Made by a program: the position numbers and the translations under genes. Source: CAVTAV01 sp963732795 (lineage in GTDB: Bacteria; Pseudomonadota; Alphaproteobacteria; CAVTAV01). Taken from it: DNA of 64,000 bases. Of this stretch, positions 27,730-38,495 are shown piece by piece; the first letter of the stretch is position 1, and each line of letters starts with the position of its first letter. The stretch lies in assembly GCA_963732795.1 (NCBI GenBank), contig CAVTAV010000009.1:62001-126000 (forward strand). Direction: 5' to 3'. Under the pieces are notes generated by a model, which worked only from the letters and a program-made list of their open reading frames with translations, was not told where the DNA came from and searched no databases.

Positions 27730-28816
27730 ATTGCTGTGGCTTCTGCTGCTGGTCCCGCTGTTGGTCGGCGGGTACATCCTCCTCATGCGCCGCAAGAAGA
27801 GCATCGCGCTGCGCTATGCCAGCCTGTCGATGGTCAAGGAAGCCATGGGCAAGGGGCCCGGCATTCGGCGGCACATCCCGCCGGCCCTGTTCATCGCGGC
27901 GCTGACCGTCCTGATCCTGGCCGTTGCGCGGCCCGCCGCGGTGATTACCCTGCCGTCGCTGCGCGGCACCGTCATCCTGGCGATGGACGTCTCCGGCAGC
28001 ATGCGCGCGACCGATGTCGAGCCGACCCGGTTCGAGGCCGCCCAGGACGCCGCCAAGACCTTCGTCGAGGAGCAGTCGAGCGACGTCCGGATCGGGGTCG
28101 TGCAGTTCGCGGCCTCCGCCCTCGTGGTCCAGGCGCCGACCAACAACAAGGAAGACGTCATCAACGCGATCGACCACTTCTCCGGCCAGTTCGGCACGGC
28201 GGTCGGCAACGGCATCCTGGTCTCGCTGCAGACGATCTTCGACGACAAGAACCTCGATATCGGCCTCGACGACTTCACCGGCGGCCAGGGCGGGTTCGGC
28301 GGCGGTTTCGGCGGCGGCCGCGGCGGCTTCGGCCAGGATTTCGGCGGCGGAAACCGGGGCGTGGCGCTCGGCGATCAGCACAAGGACAACCGGCCCAAGG
28401 CCCAGCCGGTCAAGCCCGGCTCCTACGCCTCCGCCGTGGTCGTGCTGCTGACCGACGGCCAGACCACCACCGGCTATGACCCGATCGAGGCGGCGAAAAA
28501 GGCGGCCGAGCTCGGCGTCCGGGTCTACACCGTCGGCATCGGCACGTCGGAAGGCGCGATCCTCGGCTTCGGCGGGCGCTCCATGCGGGTTCAGCTCGAC
28601 GAGGACACCCTGAAGCAGATCGCCGACATCACCCATTCGAAGTATTACCGGGCGACCAGCGCGACGGATCTCAAGGAGATCTACCAGTCCCTGAAGTCGG
28701 AATTCGTGCTCGAGACCAAGAAGACCGAGATCACGGCGGGCTTCGCGGCTTTCGCGGCGTTCCTGGTCCTGATCGGCGCGTTCCTGTCGCTCTGGTGGTT
28801 CAACCGGATCGCCTGA
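27710..28816 (+). CDS. VWA domain membrane protein (BatA-like) with Gly-rich insert
   Basis: 368 residues, intact. Two N-terminal helices (LLWLLLLVPLLVGGYILL; ALFIAALTVLILAVA), a von Willebrand A domain with MIDAS motif AMDVSGSMRATD and VVLLTDGQTTTGYDP, and a C-terminal helix (FAAFAAFLVLIGAFLSLWW). Inside the VWA domain, about residues 183-212, is an insert dominated by Gly-Phe (GGFGGGFGGGRGGFGQDF) that normal BatA proteins lack. Overlaps the DUF58 gene by 20 bases. Confidence 0.87.
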   Translation: MTFLWPKLLWLLLLVPLLVGGYILLMRRKKSIALRYASLSMVKEAMGKGPGIRRHIPPALFIAALTVLILAVARPAAVITLPSLRGTVILAMDVSGSMRATDVEPTRFEAAQDAAKTFVEEQSSDVRIGVVQFAASALVVQAPTNNKEDVINAIDHFSGQFGTAVGNGILVSLQTIFDDKNLDIGLDDFTGGQGGFGGGFGGGRGGFGQDFGGGNRGVALGDQHKDNRPKAQPVKPGSYASAVVVLLTDGQTTTGYDPIEAAKKAAELGVRVYTVGIGTSEGAILGFGGRSMRVQLDEDTLKQIADITHSKYYRATSATDLKEIYQSLKSEFVLETKKTEITAGFAAFAAFLVLIGAFLSLWWFNRIA

Positions 28817-28858
28817 CCGCGTCTCCGATAATCGAGGCGTGACCGACATGGCCGCAGG

Positions 28859-29660
28859 ATGCCAACCCTTTTCATCGATCACGGGGGCGGACCCTGCTTC
28901 TTCATGGAGCCGGTCTACGGCCCCAAGGACATGTGGGACGGGCTCGCGGCCCATCTCAAGGGCATCGAAGCCAGCCTGGAGACGCGGCCCAAGGCCATCG
29001 TGGTCGTCTCCGGCCATTGGGAGGCGGCGGTGCCGACGGTCCAGGCGAATGCGCATCCGCCGCTCCTGTTCGATTATTACGGCTTCCCCGAGCACACCTA
29101 TCGCCTGACCTATCCCGCGCCGGGCGCGCCCGATCTCGCGCGGCATATCCGCGACCTTCTGGGCGACGCGCGGCTTCGCCTCGGGCGAGGATACCGAACG
29201 CGGCTTCGATCACGGCGTCTTCGTGCCGTTCCTCCTGGCCTTTCCCGAGGCCGACATTCCGGTCGTACAGCTTTCGCTCCATGACAGCCTCGATGCGGCG
29301 GTTCATCTCGCGATCGGCCGCGCGATCGCGCCGTTGCGCGAGGAAGGCGTGCTGATCGTCGGCAGCGGCATGTCGTTCCACAACAACCGCGGCTCTGTTC
29401 GCGAGCGATGCCCGCATTTCGATCGCCGCGGCCGCCTTCGACGAATGGCTCACCCACGCGACGACGGCCGCGACCCGACGAACGGGATGAGAAGCTCGCC
29501 GCCTGGGAATCCGCGCCCTTTGCCCGGTTCTGCCATCCCCGCGAGGAGCACCTCCTGCCCCTCATGGTCGCGGCCGGCGCCGCCGGCGACGACACGGCCG
29601 TGCGCGACTACAGCGACCGGATCATGGGCAAGGCCCTGTCCGGGTTTCCGCTTCGGCTGA
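28859..29660 (+). pseudogene. Extradiol ring-cleavage dioxygenase, class III LigB/DODA type (multiple frame breaks)
   Basis: N-terminus MPTLFIDHGGGPCFFME with the metal-binding His, VVSGHWEAAVPTV with the second His, then FDHGVFVPFLLAFPEADIPVVQLSL, GVLIVGSGMSFHN and CHPREEHLLPLMVAAGAA. These are DODA-type dioxygenase motifs; the enzyme opens catechol-like rings using Fe or Zn. Breaks near 29165, 29390, 29480 and 29650; the last makes the difference between SGFPLR and the natural end SGFRFG. It may be a functional gene in the real genome. Confidence 0.72.
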
Positions 29661-30135
29661 TCGGCCCTGTTCGGGTTGTCGATCACCTTGTAGACCACGT
29701 TGGTCATCGACATGGTCTTGGCATTCGTGAAATTCGGCACGTCCGGGCGCGAAGTCCTTGGCGTGGTCGCGGCCTGCCTGTGCGAAGGCCTTCTCGTCGG
29801 CGATCCAGATATTCGCCATGGCGAGGAATTGCGGCGGCGGGCCGTTCGGCGAGGCCTGGGCCTGAAACACCTCGTAGTTCCGGATCGACTTGCCGTAGAG
29901 GCTGAAGATCAGCGGAATGTGATGATTGACGTAATAGTCGATATCGAACTTCACGCCGGGGCCGTTCGGGAACAGCACGGTCAGGCAGCGGTCGCCCTTC
30001 TTGTTCTCGACCGCCTGGGCGGGCCCGCTCGCGGCAAAGACCATCGCGCCGCCGAGCGCGGCGGCCAAGCCGGCCAAGGCATTACGGCGCGTCGCGCCTT
30101 CGGATTTCGGTCGTCGTTTCGGAAATTTCGGTCAT
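29622..30135 (-). CDS. Exported EthD domain protein (frameshifted, end uncertain)
   Basis: The leader TRRNALAGLAAALGGAMVFA is Tat-like and joins the ATG at 30135 through a frame error near 30095. The EthD domain follows: CLTVLFPNGPGVKFDIDYYVNHHIPL, GPPPQFLAMANIWIADE, then DVPNFTNAKTMSMTNVVYKV after a second error near 29745. The stop cannot be fixed: one frame ends at 29622, another would stop just after YKV near 29690. EthD proteins are stress-responsive or catabolic beta-barrel dimers. Convergent with the dioxygenase. Confidence 0.62.
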
Positions 30136-30275
30136 CGCACACCCCCTTATCGATGTCGGTTGACGCGGTATCGCGGGCGTCGATCCTAGAGCAGATCGCC
30201 CGGATCGACAAAAGTGTTCGGCCGCGCCGCCTTTCTGCTACAGTGCCGCCACAACAAGAACAGGGGGACAACACC

Positions 30276-31133
30276 ATGACAACCGAATCCGAACCGCAAC
30301 CGACCGAAGCCGAGCGCTGGGCCGGCGAGATGGGCGAGAAGTGGAACACCCATGTCGACCGCTTCGAAGGCATGCTCGCGCCGATCGGCGAAGCGCTGAT
30401 CGATGCCGCGCGATTCCAGCCCGGCGAACATGTGATCGATGTCGGCTGCGGCGCGGGATGGACGACCCTGGAGATCGCCGGCCGCGTCGGCCCCAAGGGC
30501 TCGGCGACCGGCCTCGACATCTCGCCGACGCTGATGCCGCACGGCCAGGTGCGGGCGGTGCGGCTCGGCATCGAAAATGCCCATTTCCAGGTCGGCGACG
30601 CCTCCGTGGCCGAGGTCGAGCGGCGCGCCGTTCGACTATCTGTTCTCGCGTTTCGGCATCATGTTCTTCGCCGATCCCTATGCCGCCTTCACCCATCTGC
30701 ACGGATTCTTCAAGCCCGGCGGCCGGGCGATGTTCGCCTGCTGGGGGCCGCAGCCGCAGAACCCCTGGGTCGTCGAGGTCATGGGGCTGGTCCAGAAATA
30801 TGTCGACTGCCGCCGCCCCCGCCCCGCGCGCCCGGGCCGTTTGCCTTCGGGCGAGGAAAGCTATCTCCGCGACATCCTGGGCAAGGCCGGCTTCAAGGAC
30901 GTGACCTGACGCGCCTATCGCGGCGAGCAATATATCGGCGGTCCCGGCTCGAACGCGGCATCGGCGGCCCGTTTCCTGAAGGAGACCCTGTTCGTCGGCG
31001 AGGCGCTGAAGAACCTGCCCGAAGAGCGCCAGAAGGAAGCCGAAGCCGAGCTGATCAAGCTGCTCGCCCGCCACGAAAAGGACGGCAGCGTCCGATGGGC
31101 GGAATGGCCTGGTTCGTCGGCGCGAAGGCTTAG
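30276..31133 (+). CDS. Class I SAM-dependent methyltransferase (frameshifted, one in-frame TGA)
   Basis: About 285 residues. Motif I HVIDVGCGAGWTTLEIAGRVG, then ATGLDISPTLM, QVGDASV, FSRFGIMFFADPYAAF, FFKPGGRAMFACWGPQPQNPW. Close to the ubiE/COQ5-like group that uses SRFGVMFF. After KAGFKDVT comes TGA at 30907, but the frame stays open for 60 more codons (RAYRGEQYIGGPGSNAASAA), where TGG would read Trp. Other breaks near 30628 and 31094. The natural end is probably MAWFVGAKA at 31133. Confidence 0.74.
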   Translation: MTTESEPQPTEAERWAGEMGEKWNTHVDRFEGMLAPIGEALIDAARFQPGEHVIDVGCGAGWTTLEIAGRVGPKGSATGLDISPTLMPHGQVRAVRLGIENAHFQVGDASVAEVERRAVRLSVLAFRHHVLRRSLCRLHPSARILQARRPGDVRLLGAAAAEPLGRRGHGAGPEICRLPPPPPRAPGPFAFGRGKLSPRHPGQGRLQGRDLTRLSRRAIYRRSRLERGIGGPFPEGDPVRRRGAEEPARRAPEGSRSRADQAARPPRKGRQRPMGGMAWFVGAKA

Positions 31134-31140
31134 AGCGCGA

Positions 31141-31493
31141 TCAGCCGCCGCCTTCGATCACCTTGGTGACGTAGGCCGCGACGTCGGCGATGTCCTGTTC
31201 GGAGAGCTGGTCCTTGAAGGCGGGCATCTTGTCGGGCTTTCCGGAGTCCTTGCCGTCGGTCACGATCTTGACCGTGTCCGCCATACCGGGGCCGTAGAAA
31301 AGCTCGGGGCCGGTCTTGGTGCCGCCGCCGGTATCGCCGTGGCACGTCGCGCAATGGGCCATATAGACCGTCTTGCCGTGATCCTTGTCGCCGTCGGCGG
31401 CCGGTGTGTTGGGATGGCCGCGAGCGGCAGGGCGAAAAGCAGCGCCAGCCCGCCGGCGATGCGCAATCAGAGGGGCGATCGGCTGATTCCCAT
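31141..31493 (-). CDS. Small exported c-type cytochrome (frameshifted, one in-frame TGA)
   Basis: Heme motif CATCH in MAHCATCHGDTGGGTKTGPEL, axial Met in KMPAFKDQLSEQDIADVAAYV: a one-heme class I cytochrome c of about 100 residues. The leader LRIAGGLALLFALPLAA is reached from an ATG at 31493 with SD AAGGA, through a TGA at 31467-31469; TTG at 31466 is the alternative start. A frame error near 31415 separates leader and heme domain. Periplasmic electron carrier; partner unknown. Confidence 0.72.
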
Positions 31494-31570
31494 GGTTTCC
31501 GTCCTTATTGTTCGTTCCGGTCCCTAGACGCCCATCATGGTCAGAGACCGGGCCGAGATCAAGGACGGGC

Positions 31571-32074
31571 TCAGCTTGCCTCGCGACGGCCGTCGAGGAC
31601 GTCGACCTTGGGAGTCGGGACGCGTTTGCGGCTGATCTTCTCGGTGGGCGCGATCACCTCCGCCGAGCCGGAAATCACGGTCTGGTCGTTCTGATTGATC
31701 ACCGAGCAATCGAAGGTAATGCGGTGCCGGGACGCGTCCTTATGCGCCGCGCGGACGGTCACCGTGACTTTGTCGCCGATGCCGATGGGGTGGCGGAACT
31801 GCAGGGACTGATTGATATAGATCGTGCCCGGTCCCGGCAGCTCGGTGCCGAGCACGGTCGAGATCAGCGCGCCTCCCCACATGCCGTGGGCGATGATCTT
31901 ATGGAACATGTCGCTCTTGGCATATTCCTCGTCGACATGGGCCGGATTGACGTCGCCCGAGACCGCCGCGAAGAGCTCGATATCGCGCCAGGTCAGGGTC
32001 TTGGTGAGGCTGGCCTCGTCACCGACGGAGATTTCGTCGAAGGTGCGGTTCTCGATACGGTCTCGATTTGCCAT
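31571..32074 (-). CDS. MaoC family (R)-specific enoyl-CoA hydratase-like protein
   Basis: 167 residues, intact hot-dog fold: FDEISVGDEASLTKTLTWRDI, catalytic Asp/His in VNPAHVDEEYA, then HKIIAHGMWGGALISTVLGTELPGPGTIY and SLQFRHPIGIGD. It hydrates trans-2-enoyl-CoA to (R)-3-hydroxyacyl-CoA, supplying polyhydroxyalkanoate or running beta-oxidation in reverse. A link to bdhA/patatin in PHA metabolism is inference. Confidence 0.85.
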   Translation of the reverse strand: MANRDRIENRTFDEISVGDEASLTKTLTWRDIELFAAVSGDVNPAHVDEEYAKSDMFHKIIAHGMWGGALISTVLGTELPGPGTIYINQSLQFRHPIGIGDKVTVTVRAAHKDASRHRITFDCSVINQNDQTVISGSAEVIAPTEKISRKRVPTPKVDVLDGRREAS

Positions 32075-32160
32075 GCTGTGCCATCCTTTTGGCTGGTCCG
32101 CTGCGTCATCGCCTCCCCGCCCCTATTTAAGGCGTGAATTTGCCGGTGCTATGACTTTCC

Positions 32161-34095
32161 TCAAATCTCGACCTGAATGCCGAGCTCGACAACCCGTTCG
32201 GGCGGGAGTTTGTAGAACGTCGTCGCCCCCAGCGGCGTTCCGCGCCATGAAGGCGAAGATCTTCTCGCGCCAGAGCGGCATGCCGGGGACTCGTCGGTCG
32301 GAATCAGCGATCTCGCGGCCGAGATAGTAGGTCACGTGATCGAGGTCGATCTTGAGCCCGAACTCCTCGCAGAACCGCAGCGCGACCGGCACGTTCGGCA
32401 TCTGCATAAAGCCGTAATGCACGTAGATCCGCCAGAAGCCCTGCTCCATCTCCTCGACCTCGATGCGCTCGGCGGCGGCGACCCGTGGCACGTCCTCGGT
32501 CTGCACGGTCAGCAGGATGACCCGCTCGTGCAGCACCTGGTTGTGCTCCAGGTGATGCGGCAGCATGGGCGGCGTGCCGGAGAGATCGCCGGTCAGGAAC
32601 ACTGCGGTTCCGGGAATGCGGATCGGTGGCTCGGCCTTGATCTCGGCCGAAGAACTTATCGAACGGCTCGATATTCTGCCTGAGCCGCCGCATCAGGAGC
32701 TGCCGGCCGCGATACCAGGTCGCCATCAGCAGTGAAGGTGAAGCCGCCGATCAGGAGCGGGAACCAGCCGCCCTCGACGAATTTGAGCGCGTTGGCGCCG
32801 AAGAAGGCGAGATCACGGCCAGCAAGCGCGCCGAGCGAGCGGCACGGACAGCGCAGAACGGCCATTTCCAGCGCTCCTTCATCACGAAGAAGGCCAGCAC
32901 GGTGGTGATCACCATGGTCGTGCTGACCGCGAGGCCATAGGCCGCCGCCAGATTGCTGGAGGACCGGAAGCTGAGCACGAGGCGCGATGGTGGCGACGGC
33001 GAGCGTGATGTTCACCGCCGGGACGTAGACCTGCCCGGTTTCCTCCGACGAGGTCTGGACGATCGCGTACACGCGGGCATTGGCCGAGCCGAACCGCCTG
33101 GCGGGTCAGCGAGAAGGCGCCCGAGATCACGGCCTGCGAGGCGATCACGGTGGCGGCGGTCGCCAGCGCCGATCAGCGGGTAGCGGGCCCAATCCGGGCG
33201 CGAGGTGGTAGAAAGGCTGGGCCGCGTGGCGCCGGATCGCCAGCACCAGCGCGCCCTGGCCGAAATAGTTGAGCACGAGGCAGGGCAGGGCGCAGCAGAA
33301 CCAGGCAAAGCGGATCGGCTCCTTGCCGAAATGCCCCATATCCGCGTAAAGCGCCTCGCTCGCCGGTCACCACCAGGAACACCGCGCCCAGGATGATGAA
33401 GGCCGGTCCGCCGTTCTGCACGAAGAAGAAGCGACGCGCATAGACCGGGTTCAGCGCCCGCGAGGACGCTGGGATTGTGCCAGATCTGAACGATGCCGAG
33501 CGCGGCCAGCACGAGGAACCAGACCAGCGTGACCGGACCGAACAGCGCGCCGACGCGCTCCGTGCCCCGCGACTGGAACGAAGAACAGCGCGCCAGAATG
33601 GCGATCGTGATCGGGATGATATAGGGGTCGATGCCGTGAGCCGTGCGATTTCCAGGCCTTCGACGGCGCTCAGCACCGAGATCGCCGGCGTGATCATGCC
33701 GTCGCCATAGAGCAGCGCGGCGCCGAACACGCCGATCGCGATCAGCGCCGCTTTCTTGAGGCTGCTTCGCCGCCGCCAGCGGCTGAGCAGCGCCAGAAGC
33801 GCCAGAATGCCGCCTTCGCCATTGTTGTCGGCGCGCATCAGAAGCAGCAGATATTTGAGCGACACGACGATTGTCAGCGACCAGAAGATCAGCGACAAAA
33901 TGCCGAGCACGCGCGTCATCGCCGCGGCTCGACCCCGGCGCAGCGCCTCGCGGAAGGCATAAAGCGGGCTGGTGCCGATATCGCCGTAGACCACGCCGAG
34001 CGCGGTCAGCGACAGGGTCGCGATGCGGCGCGCGGGGCCTGTCCGTCGCTCTCGGGCTCGGGCGACGGTCGCGTTCTTCTTGTGATTGGTCTTAT
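32161..34095 (-). pseudogene. kup: Kup/Trk-type low-affinity K+ uptake protein, shattered by frame breaks
   Basis: Family segments in order across all three frames: GVVYGDIGTSPLYAFREAL, SLIFWSLTIVVSLKYLLLLMRADNNGEGG, ALLYGDGMITPAISVLSAVEG, IVQIWHNPSVL, a helix-rich middle and the cytoplasmic tail ILLTVQTEDVPRV, HYGFMQMPNVP, YYLGRE, MPLWREKIFAFMARNAA, ending GIQVEI at 32161. Length (about 640 codons) equals normal Kup. At least eight breaks in 1.9 kb, the highest density in the window, so this could be a genuine pseudogene or a poorly covered stretch. The start near 34095 is not secure. Confidence 0.75.
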
Positions 34096-34433
34096 CGGCG
34101 GCGGATCACCGGAATCTGATTTCGCTTGGTTCGGCCACGGGGCGGATGGATGGCGGATCGTACTCTGCCCGCGCCTCAAGCGTAAACCCGCATGGGCCTC
34201 GGCCGCGCCCGGCGATCACGCTTCGCTCGCGGGGCCGTGATCATTCGGGCGTTTATCGATTCCGGGGAGAACGATATCGTAACGTGGCTGCCGGCAAGCA
34301 GCCGGAAGCCGTCACAAATCCGCCGCAGTTTTTGCCGGCAATGCCGCTTTCGCGTTCCGTCGGGCCTTACCGGGTCCGTTCGAGTACAAGTCGGATTACG
34401 ACATTTCTCCAAGATCAGATGGGGGTCCCCACG

Positions 34434-35174
34434 ATGTCCAAGAGATTTCGAAAACCACGATCATCGCCCTTACGGCGTTCGTCGCGGCGACCGGCGCCGG
34501 CTTTGCCGCGGACGTGCCGTCCTATATCAAGAGCGCGGTCATGGACAGCGGCCGGCCTGACGACGGACACCGCGCGCGACGTCCATCGCAAACCGGCCAA
34601 GCTCATCGCTTTCGTCGGCGTAAAGCCCGGCGACAAGGTCGGCGAGATCATGCCGGGCCGGGGTTATTTCACGCGTATCCTCAGCAAGGTCGTCGGCCCG
34701 AAAGGCAAGGTCTACGGCTATACGCTCGGCTTCCGGCCGATATGAGCCCGATCACCAACGATCCGGCCTATTCCAACGTCGTCGTGAAGAAAGCAGCCGC
34801 TGGCGGAATTCTCCGCGCCCGAGCCGTTCGACGTCGTCTGGACGACCGAGAACTACCACGACTTCCATAATCCGCGGTTCGAGCATGGACATGAAGGCGA
34901 TCGACAAGAAGGTGTTCGACGCGTTGAAGCCGGGCGGCGTCTTCCTGGTCGCCGACCATGCGGCCGCTGCCGGCCACGGCACCGAGGACGTCGGCACTCT
35001 GCACCGGATCGATCCGGCCTTCGTGAAGAAGGAAGTCGAATCCGTCGGCTTCAAGCTCGAGGCCTCAGAGCGACATGCTGGCGAACCCGAAGGACGACCA
35101 CACCAAGCCGTCGCACAGCGATGCACGACATGACCGACCGCTTCATCTTCAAATTCGTCAAGCCGAAGAGCTGA
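34434..35174 (+). pseudogene. Exported COG4798-type predicted methyltransferase (multiple frame breaks)
   Basis: MSKRFRK plus a hydrophobic leader (TTIIALTAFVAATGAGFAAD in a second frame), then VPSYIKSAVMDSGRP, RKPAKLIAFVGVKPGDKVGEIMPGRGYFTRILSK (SAM motif), VWTTENYHDFHN, ALKPGGVFLVADHAAAAGHG and MTDRFIFKFVKP. This matches the secreted predicted methyltransferase family COG4798. At least six frame breaks. It ends just before a perfect hairpin terminator at 35183. Confidence 0.72.
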
Positions 35175-35182
35175 CTTCTTTC

Positions 35183-35223
35183 CGTCATTGCGACCCCGGC
35201 CTTGAGCCGGGGTCGCAATGACG
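35183..35223. terminator. Perfect hairpin between convergent genes, probable bidirectional terminator
   Basis: 18-bp arms CGTCATTGCGACCCCGGC and its exact complement with a CTTGA loop. It lies 8 bases after the COG4798 gene stop and 39 bases before the esterase stop on the other strand. It is also a fused form of the TCATTGCGA and CCGGCCTTGAGCCGG repeat elements. Confidence 0.75.
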
Positions 35224-35262
35224 ACATCTCTACTCCGTCGCCGGGCTCTCCTGCTGCCGGCG

Positions 35263-36820
35263 CTATTTCATATAGGCATCGACCGCCTGCAGCTGCGGCA
35301 GGTTGGCGACCGGGCCGAATTCCGGCTTGTCGGTGAAATGCATCACTTTCGGCTCGGCATTGGTGAACTCCGGCCATTCCGGCACGCCCGCGCCGTTGGG
35401 ATCGCCGGTCTTGGCGAAATTCGTCCAATAGGTGGACATGGCGTCGGCGATATTGCGGTCCGTGTCGGTATAGGGCACGCCCGGCGTCAGATTGTCGAAC
35501 ACATAGGCCATTTCCGAGCCGTGGGTGGCGCCCTTCGAATGGAGCGGCGAGTTCGGCGCTTCCGGCGGCTTGTGAGCGAAATAGTACATGAAGATCTTCG
35601 ACTTGCCGGTCTTGGCCTGAAGCTGCGCCCAGGCCCACGTGTGCCAGCCGAAAGTGACGTCGCGCGATAAATCGCGGGCCGATTGAAGCGCGACCGCGTC
35701 ATTCGTGGCCGGATAGACCTTGAGAAGGCTCTCGGCATACGGCCCATACCGTTCCTCGGCGCTCTTCTTGTATTGGTCGGCCGTGGTCTTGAACACGAAC
35801 AACGCACCTTCGTCAGAGTTCGTCCCTATCAGCACCGGCACGTCGTTGTACTGGCCGCGCTCATAGAGCTTGTACTGGTCACCTGGGATCACGTAGCCGT
35901 CCATCACGGGCCAGCTCGTGCCGAGCTGTCCGCCCGACGATTTCTGGATGTCCGCCGCCGATATCTTGCGCAGATCCGCGACGGTCATTGGCTCCCAGTT
36001 TCTCGGCAAAGGCTTCTCCGGCCTTTTCCGCATCTTCATGGGCTGGACATTTTCGCCCGCCGCCGGTGGGGAATGGACGGGCCCAAACGACCCGCCGCTT
36101 TCGGAGATCGCGCCCTCGAACAGGCCCTTGGCCAGGGGCGAGGCAGCCAGACATGCTGACCGAGATACCGCCGGCGGATTCGCCGAAGATCGTCACCTTG
36201 TTCGGATCGCCGCCGAAGGCGGCGATATTGTCCTTGACCCATTTCAAGCCGGCGATCTGGTCCAGCAGACCGTAATTGCCGGAGACGTGATGGGCGATTC
36301 CGCTGCTCAGGCCCGGATGCGCGAGGAAGCCGAACGGCCCGACGCGATAGGCGATGCTCACGACGATCACGCCCTTGTTGGCCAGATTCGCGCCGTCATA
36401 GAGCGCGTAGGAGGTCGAACCGGCGGAGAATCCGCCGCCGTAAATCCAGACCATCACCGGCAGCTTCTCGCCGGCCGATTTCGCCGGCGTCCAGATGTTG
36501 AGATAGAGGCAGTCCTCGCTGACCTTGATCGCCGGCAAGCCGATCCGCGGATTGGCCGCGCTGTTCTGCATGCAGGCGGGCGCGAAGGCCGTCGTCTGCT
36601 TGACGCCCGACCAGGGCTGGACCGGCTGCGGCGCCTTCCAGCGCAAATCGCCCACCGGCGGCGCGGCGAACGGAATGCCCTTGAAGATGGTGAGATCGCC
36701 CTCAGCTTTCCCTTGAACGAGGCCGCCTTCGGTCTTGATCGGACCGGTTATCGCTGCCGTCGCCATGTGTCCCACAAGGCATAAAGCCGCGGCCATGCCC
36801 GCCAAAGCTAATCGTTTCAT
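35263..36820 (-). CDS. Secreted type-B carboxylesterase, tandem copy A (frameshifted)
   Basis: Signal peptide (RLALAGMAAALCLVGHMATA) from the ATG at 36820 (SD GGAGG). Carboxylesterase B fold: GIPFAAPPVGDLRWKAPQP, EDCLYLNIWTPAKSAGEKLPV, oxyanion WIYGGGFSAGS, nucleophile FGESAGGISVS, acid IGTNSDEGALF, His THGSEMAYVF. The end YWTNFAKTGDPNGAG is typical. Frame breaks near 36150 and 35987 and one between. About 520 residues, normal length. Third gene of a same-strand run C-B-A; 49 bases after copy B. Substrate: short-chain or bulky esters, not defined. Confidence 0.84.
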
Positions 36821-36869
36821 CTGCAAACCTCCTCGGAAATCGTGTCGGTATATCGGTGGGAATTGAGAC

Positions 36870-38463
36870 TTACGGTGTAGATTTCTCCTGTCCGCGACGC
36901 CAAGCCATATAGGCATCCACCGCCTTCAACTGCTCGGTATTCGGCAGCGGGCCGGGATCGGCCGAGTTGTTGAAATGCATGACCGTCTGATTGGACGCCT
37001 GGTAGTCGGGCCAACGAGGCACGCCCGTGCCATTGGGATCGCCAGTTTTGGCGAAATTGGTCCAGTAGGTCTGGATTTGCTCCGAAAGCGCCCGATCCTG
37101 ATCCGTCCAGGTATGCTGCGGCGTCCTGTTGGAAAACATAGGCGAGCTCGGCGCCGTGTGCCGCCCCCTTGGAGGTAAAGGCCGCGTTGGGCGCTTCGGG
37201 CGGCTTGTGGGCGAAATAATATAGGAAGACCTTCGATTTGCCCGTCTCGGCTTGAAGCCGCGCCCAAGTCCAGGTGGACCAGGCATAATTGGTGTCCCGC
37301 GTCAGATCCCGCGCCGACTGCAGAGCGACGGCGTCGCCACTCGCCGGATAGGCCTTGAGAATGCTTTCGGCATACGGCCCGTAGCCGGATTTGACCGTCT
37401 TTTTGAATTCCGCCGCCGTAGTCTTCTGGACAAAGAGCGCCCCTTCATCCGAATTCGTTCCGATCAACACCGGGACATCGTTGTATAGGCCTTTTTCATA
37501 GAGTTCGTACTGGTCGCCCATAATCACATAATGGTCCAGGGCCACGGGCCGGATGCCGGGCGCGTCATCATCGATCTTTTGGATGCTTCGGCAGGGATCG
37601 CCCGCAGTTTAGCCGCGGTCGTGGCGCCGAACTTGCGGGCGAATGCCTCACCGTCCTTTTCCGCCAGCGACAATGGCTCGACACGAACGCCGGGAATCCC
37701 GAATTTCAGCGTAGGCCCAAACGAGCCGCCGCTTTCGGAGATCACGCGCTGAAACAGACCCCTTGGTGAGCGGTGAGGCCGCCAAAATGCTGACCGAAAT
37801 GCCGCCCGCGGATTCGCCGAAGATCGTCACTCTGTTCGGATCGCCGCCAAACGCCGCGATGTTGTTCTTGACCCATTCCAGGCCGGCAATCTGATCGAGC
37901 AGCCCGTAGTTGCCTGAAACATGATGGGACGATTCCGCACTCAGGGCCGGATGGGCGAGAAAGCCGAAGGAACCGACCCGATAGGCGACGCTGACGAAAA
38001 CGACGCCCTTCTTGGCGAGATTCGCCCCGTTATAGAGGTCGAAGGACGTCGCGCCACCCGTAAAACCGCCGCCGTGAATCCAGACCATGACGGGGAGCTT
38101 GTCCTGCGCAGAATTGGCCGGGGTCCAGATATTGAGATAGAGGCAATCCTCGCTGACCTTGATCGCCGGCGCGCCGATCCGGGGATTGGCCGCGCCGTTC
38201 TGCATGCAGGCGGGCGCGAAGGCCGCCGTCCGCTTGACGCCCGACCAGGGCCGGACCGGCTGCGGCGCCTTCCAGCGTAGATCGCCGACCGGCGGCGCGG
38301 CGAACGGAATGCCTTTGTAGACGGTGACGCCGTTCTCGACCGTACCTTCGACCATACCGCCTTCGGTCGTCACCGGCCCGTTCATCGCCGCGCCCGCCGA
38401 CGATGCGGAAAGCGCCAGCAGGCACAGCGCGGCCGTCACGTCCGCGAAGCGAAATCGTGTCAT
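36870..38463 (-). CDS. Secreted type-B carboxylesterase, tandem copy B (frameshifted)
   Basis: Signal peptide (FADVTAALCLLALSASSAGAA). Same motifs as copy A: GIPFAAPPVGDLRWKAPQP, VWIHGGGFTGGA, FGESAGGISVSILAASPL, IGTNSDEGALF, AAHGAELAYVF, ending MHFNNSADPGPLPN. Frame breaks near 37758, 37560 and 37150. The N-terminal half is about as similar to copy A as the C-terminal half, so the pair arose by whole-gene duplication. SD GGAG-like before the ATG. Confidence 0.84.
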
Positions 38464-38495
38464 GAAGTCTCTCCCAGGTTTGGCTCAAGCGCCGG

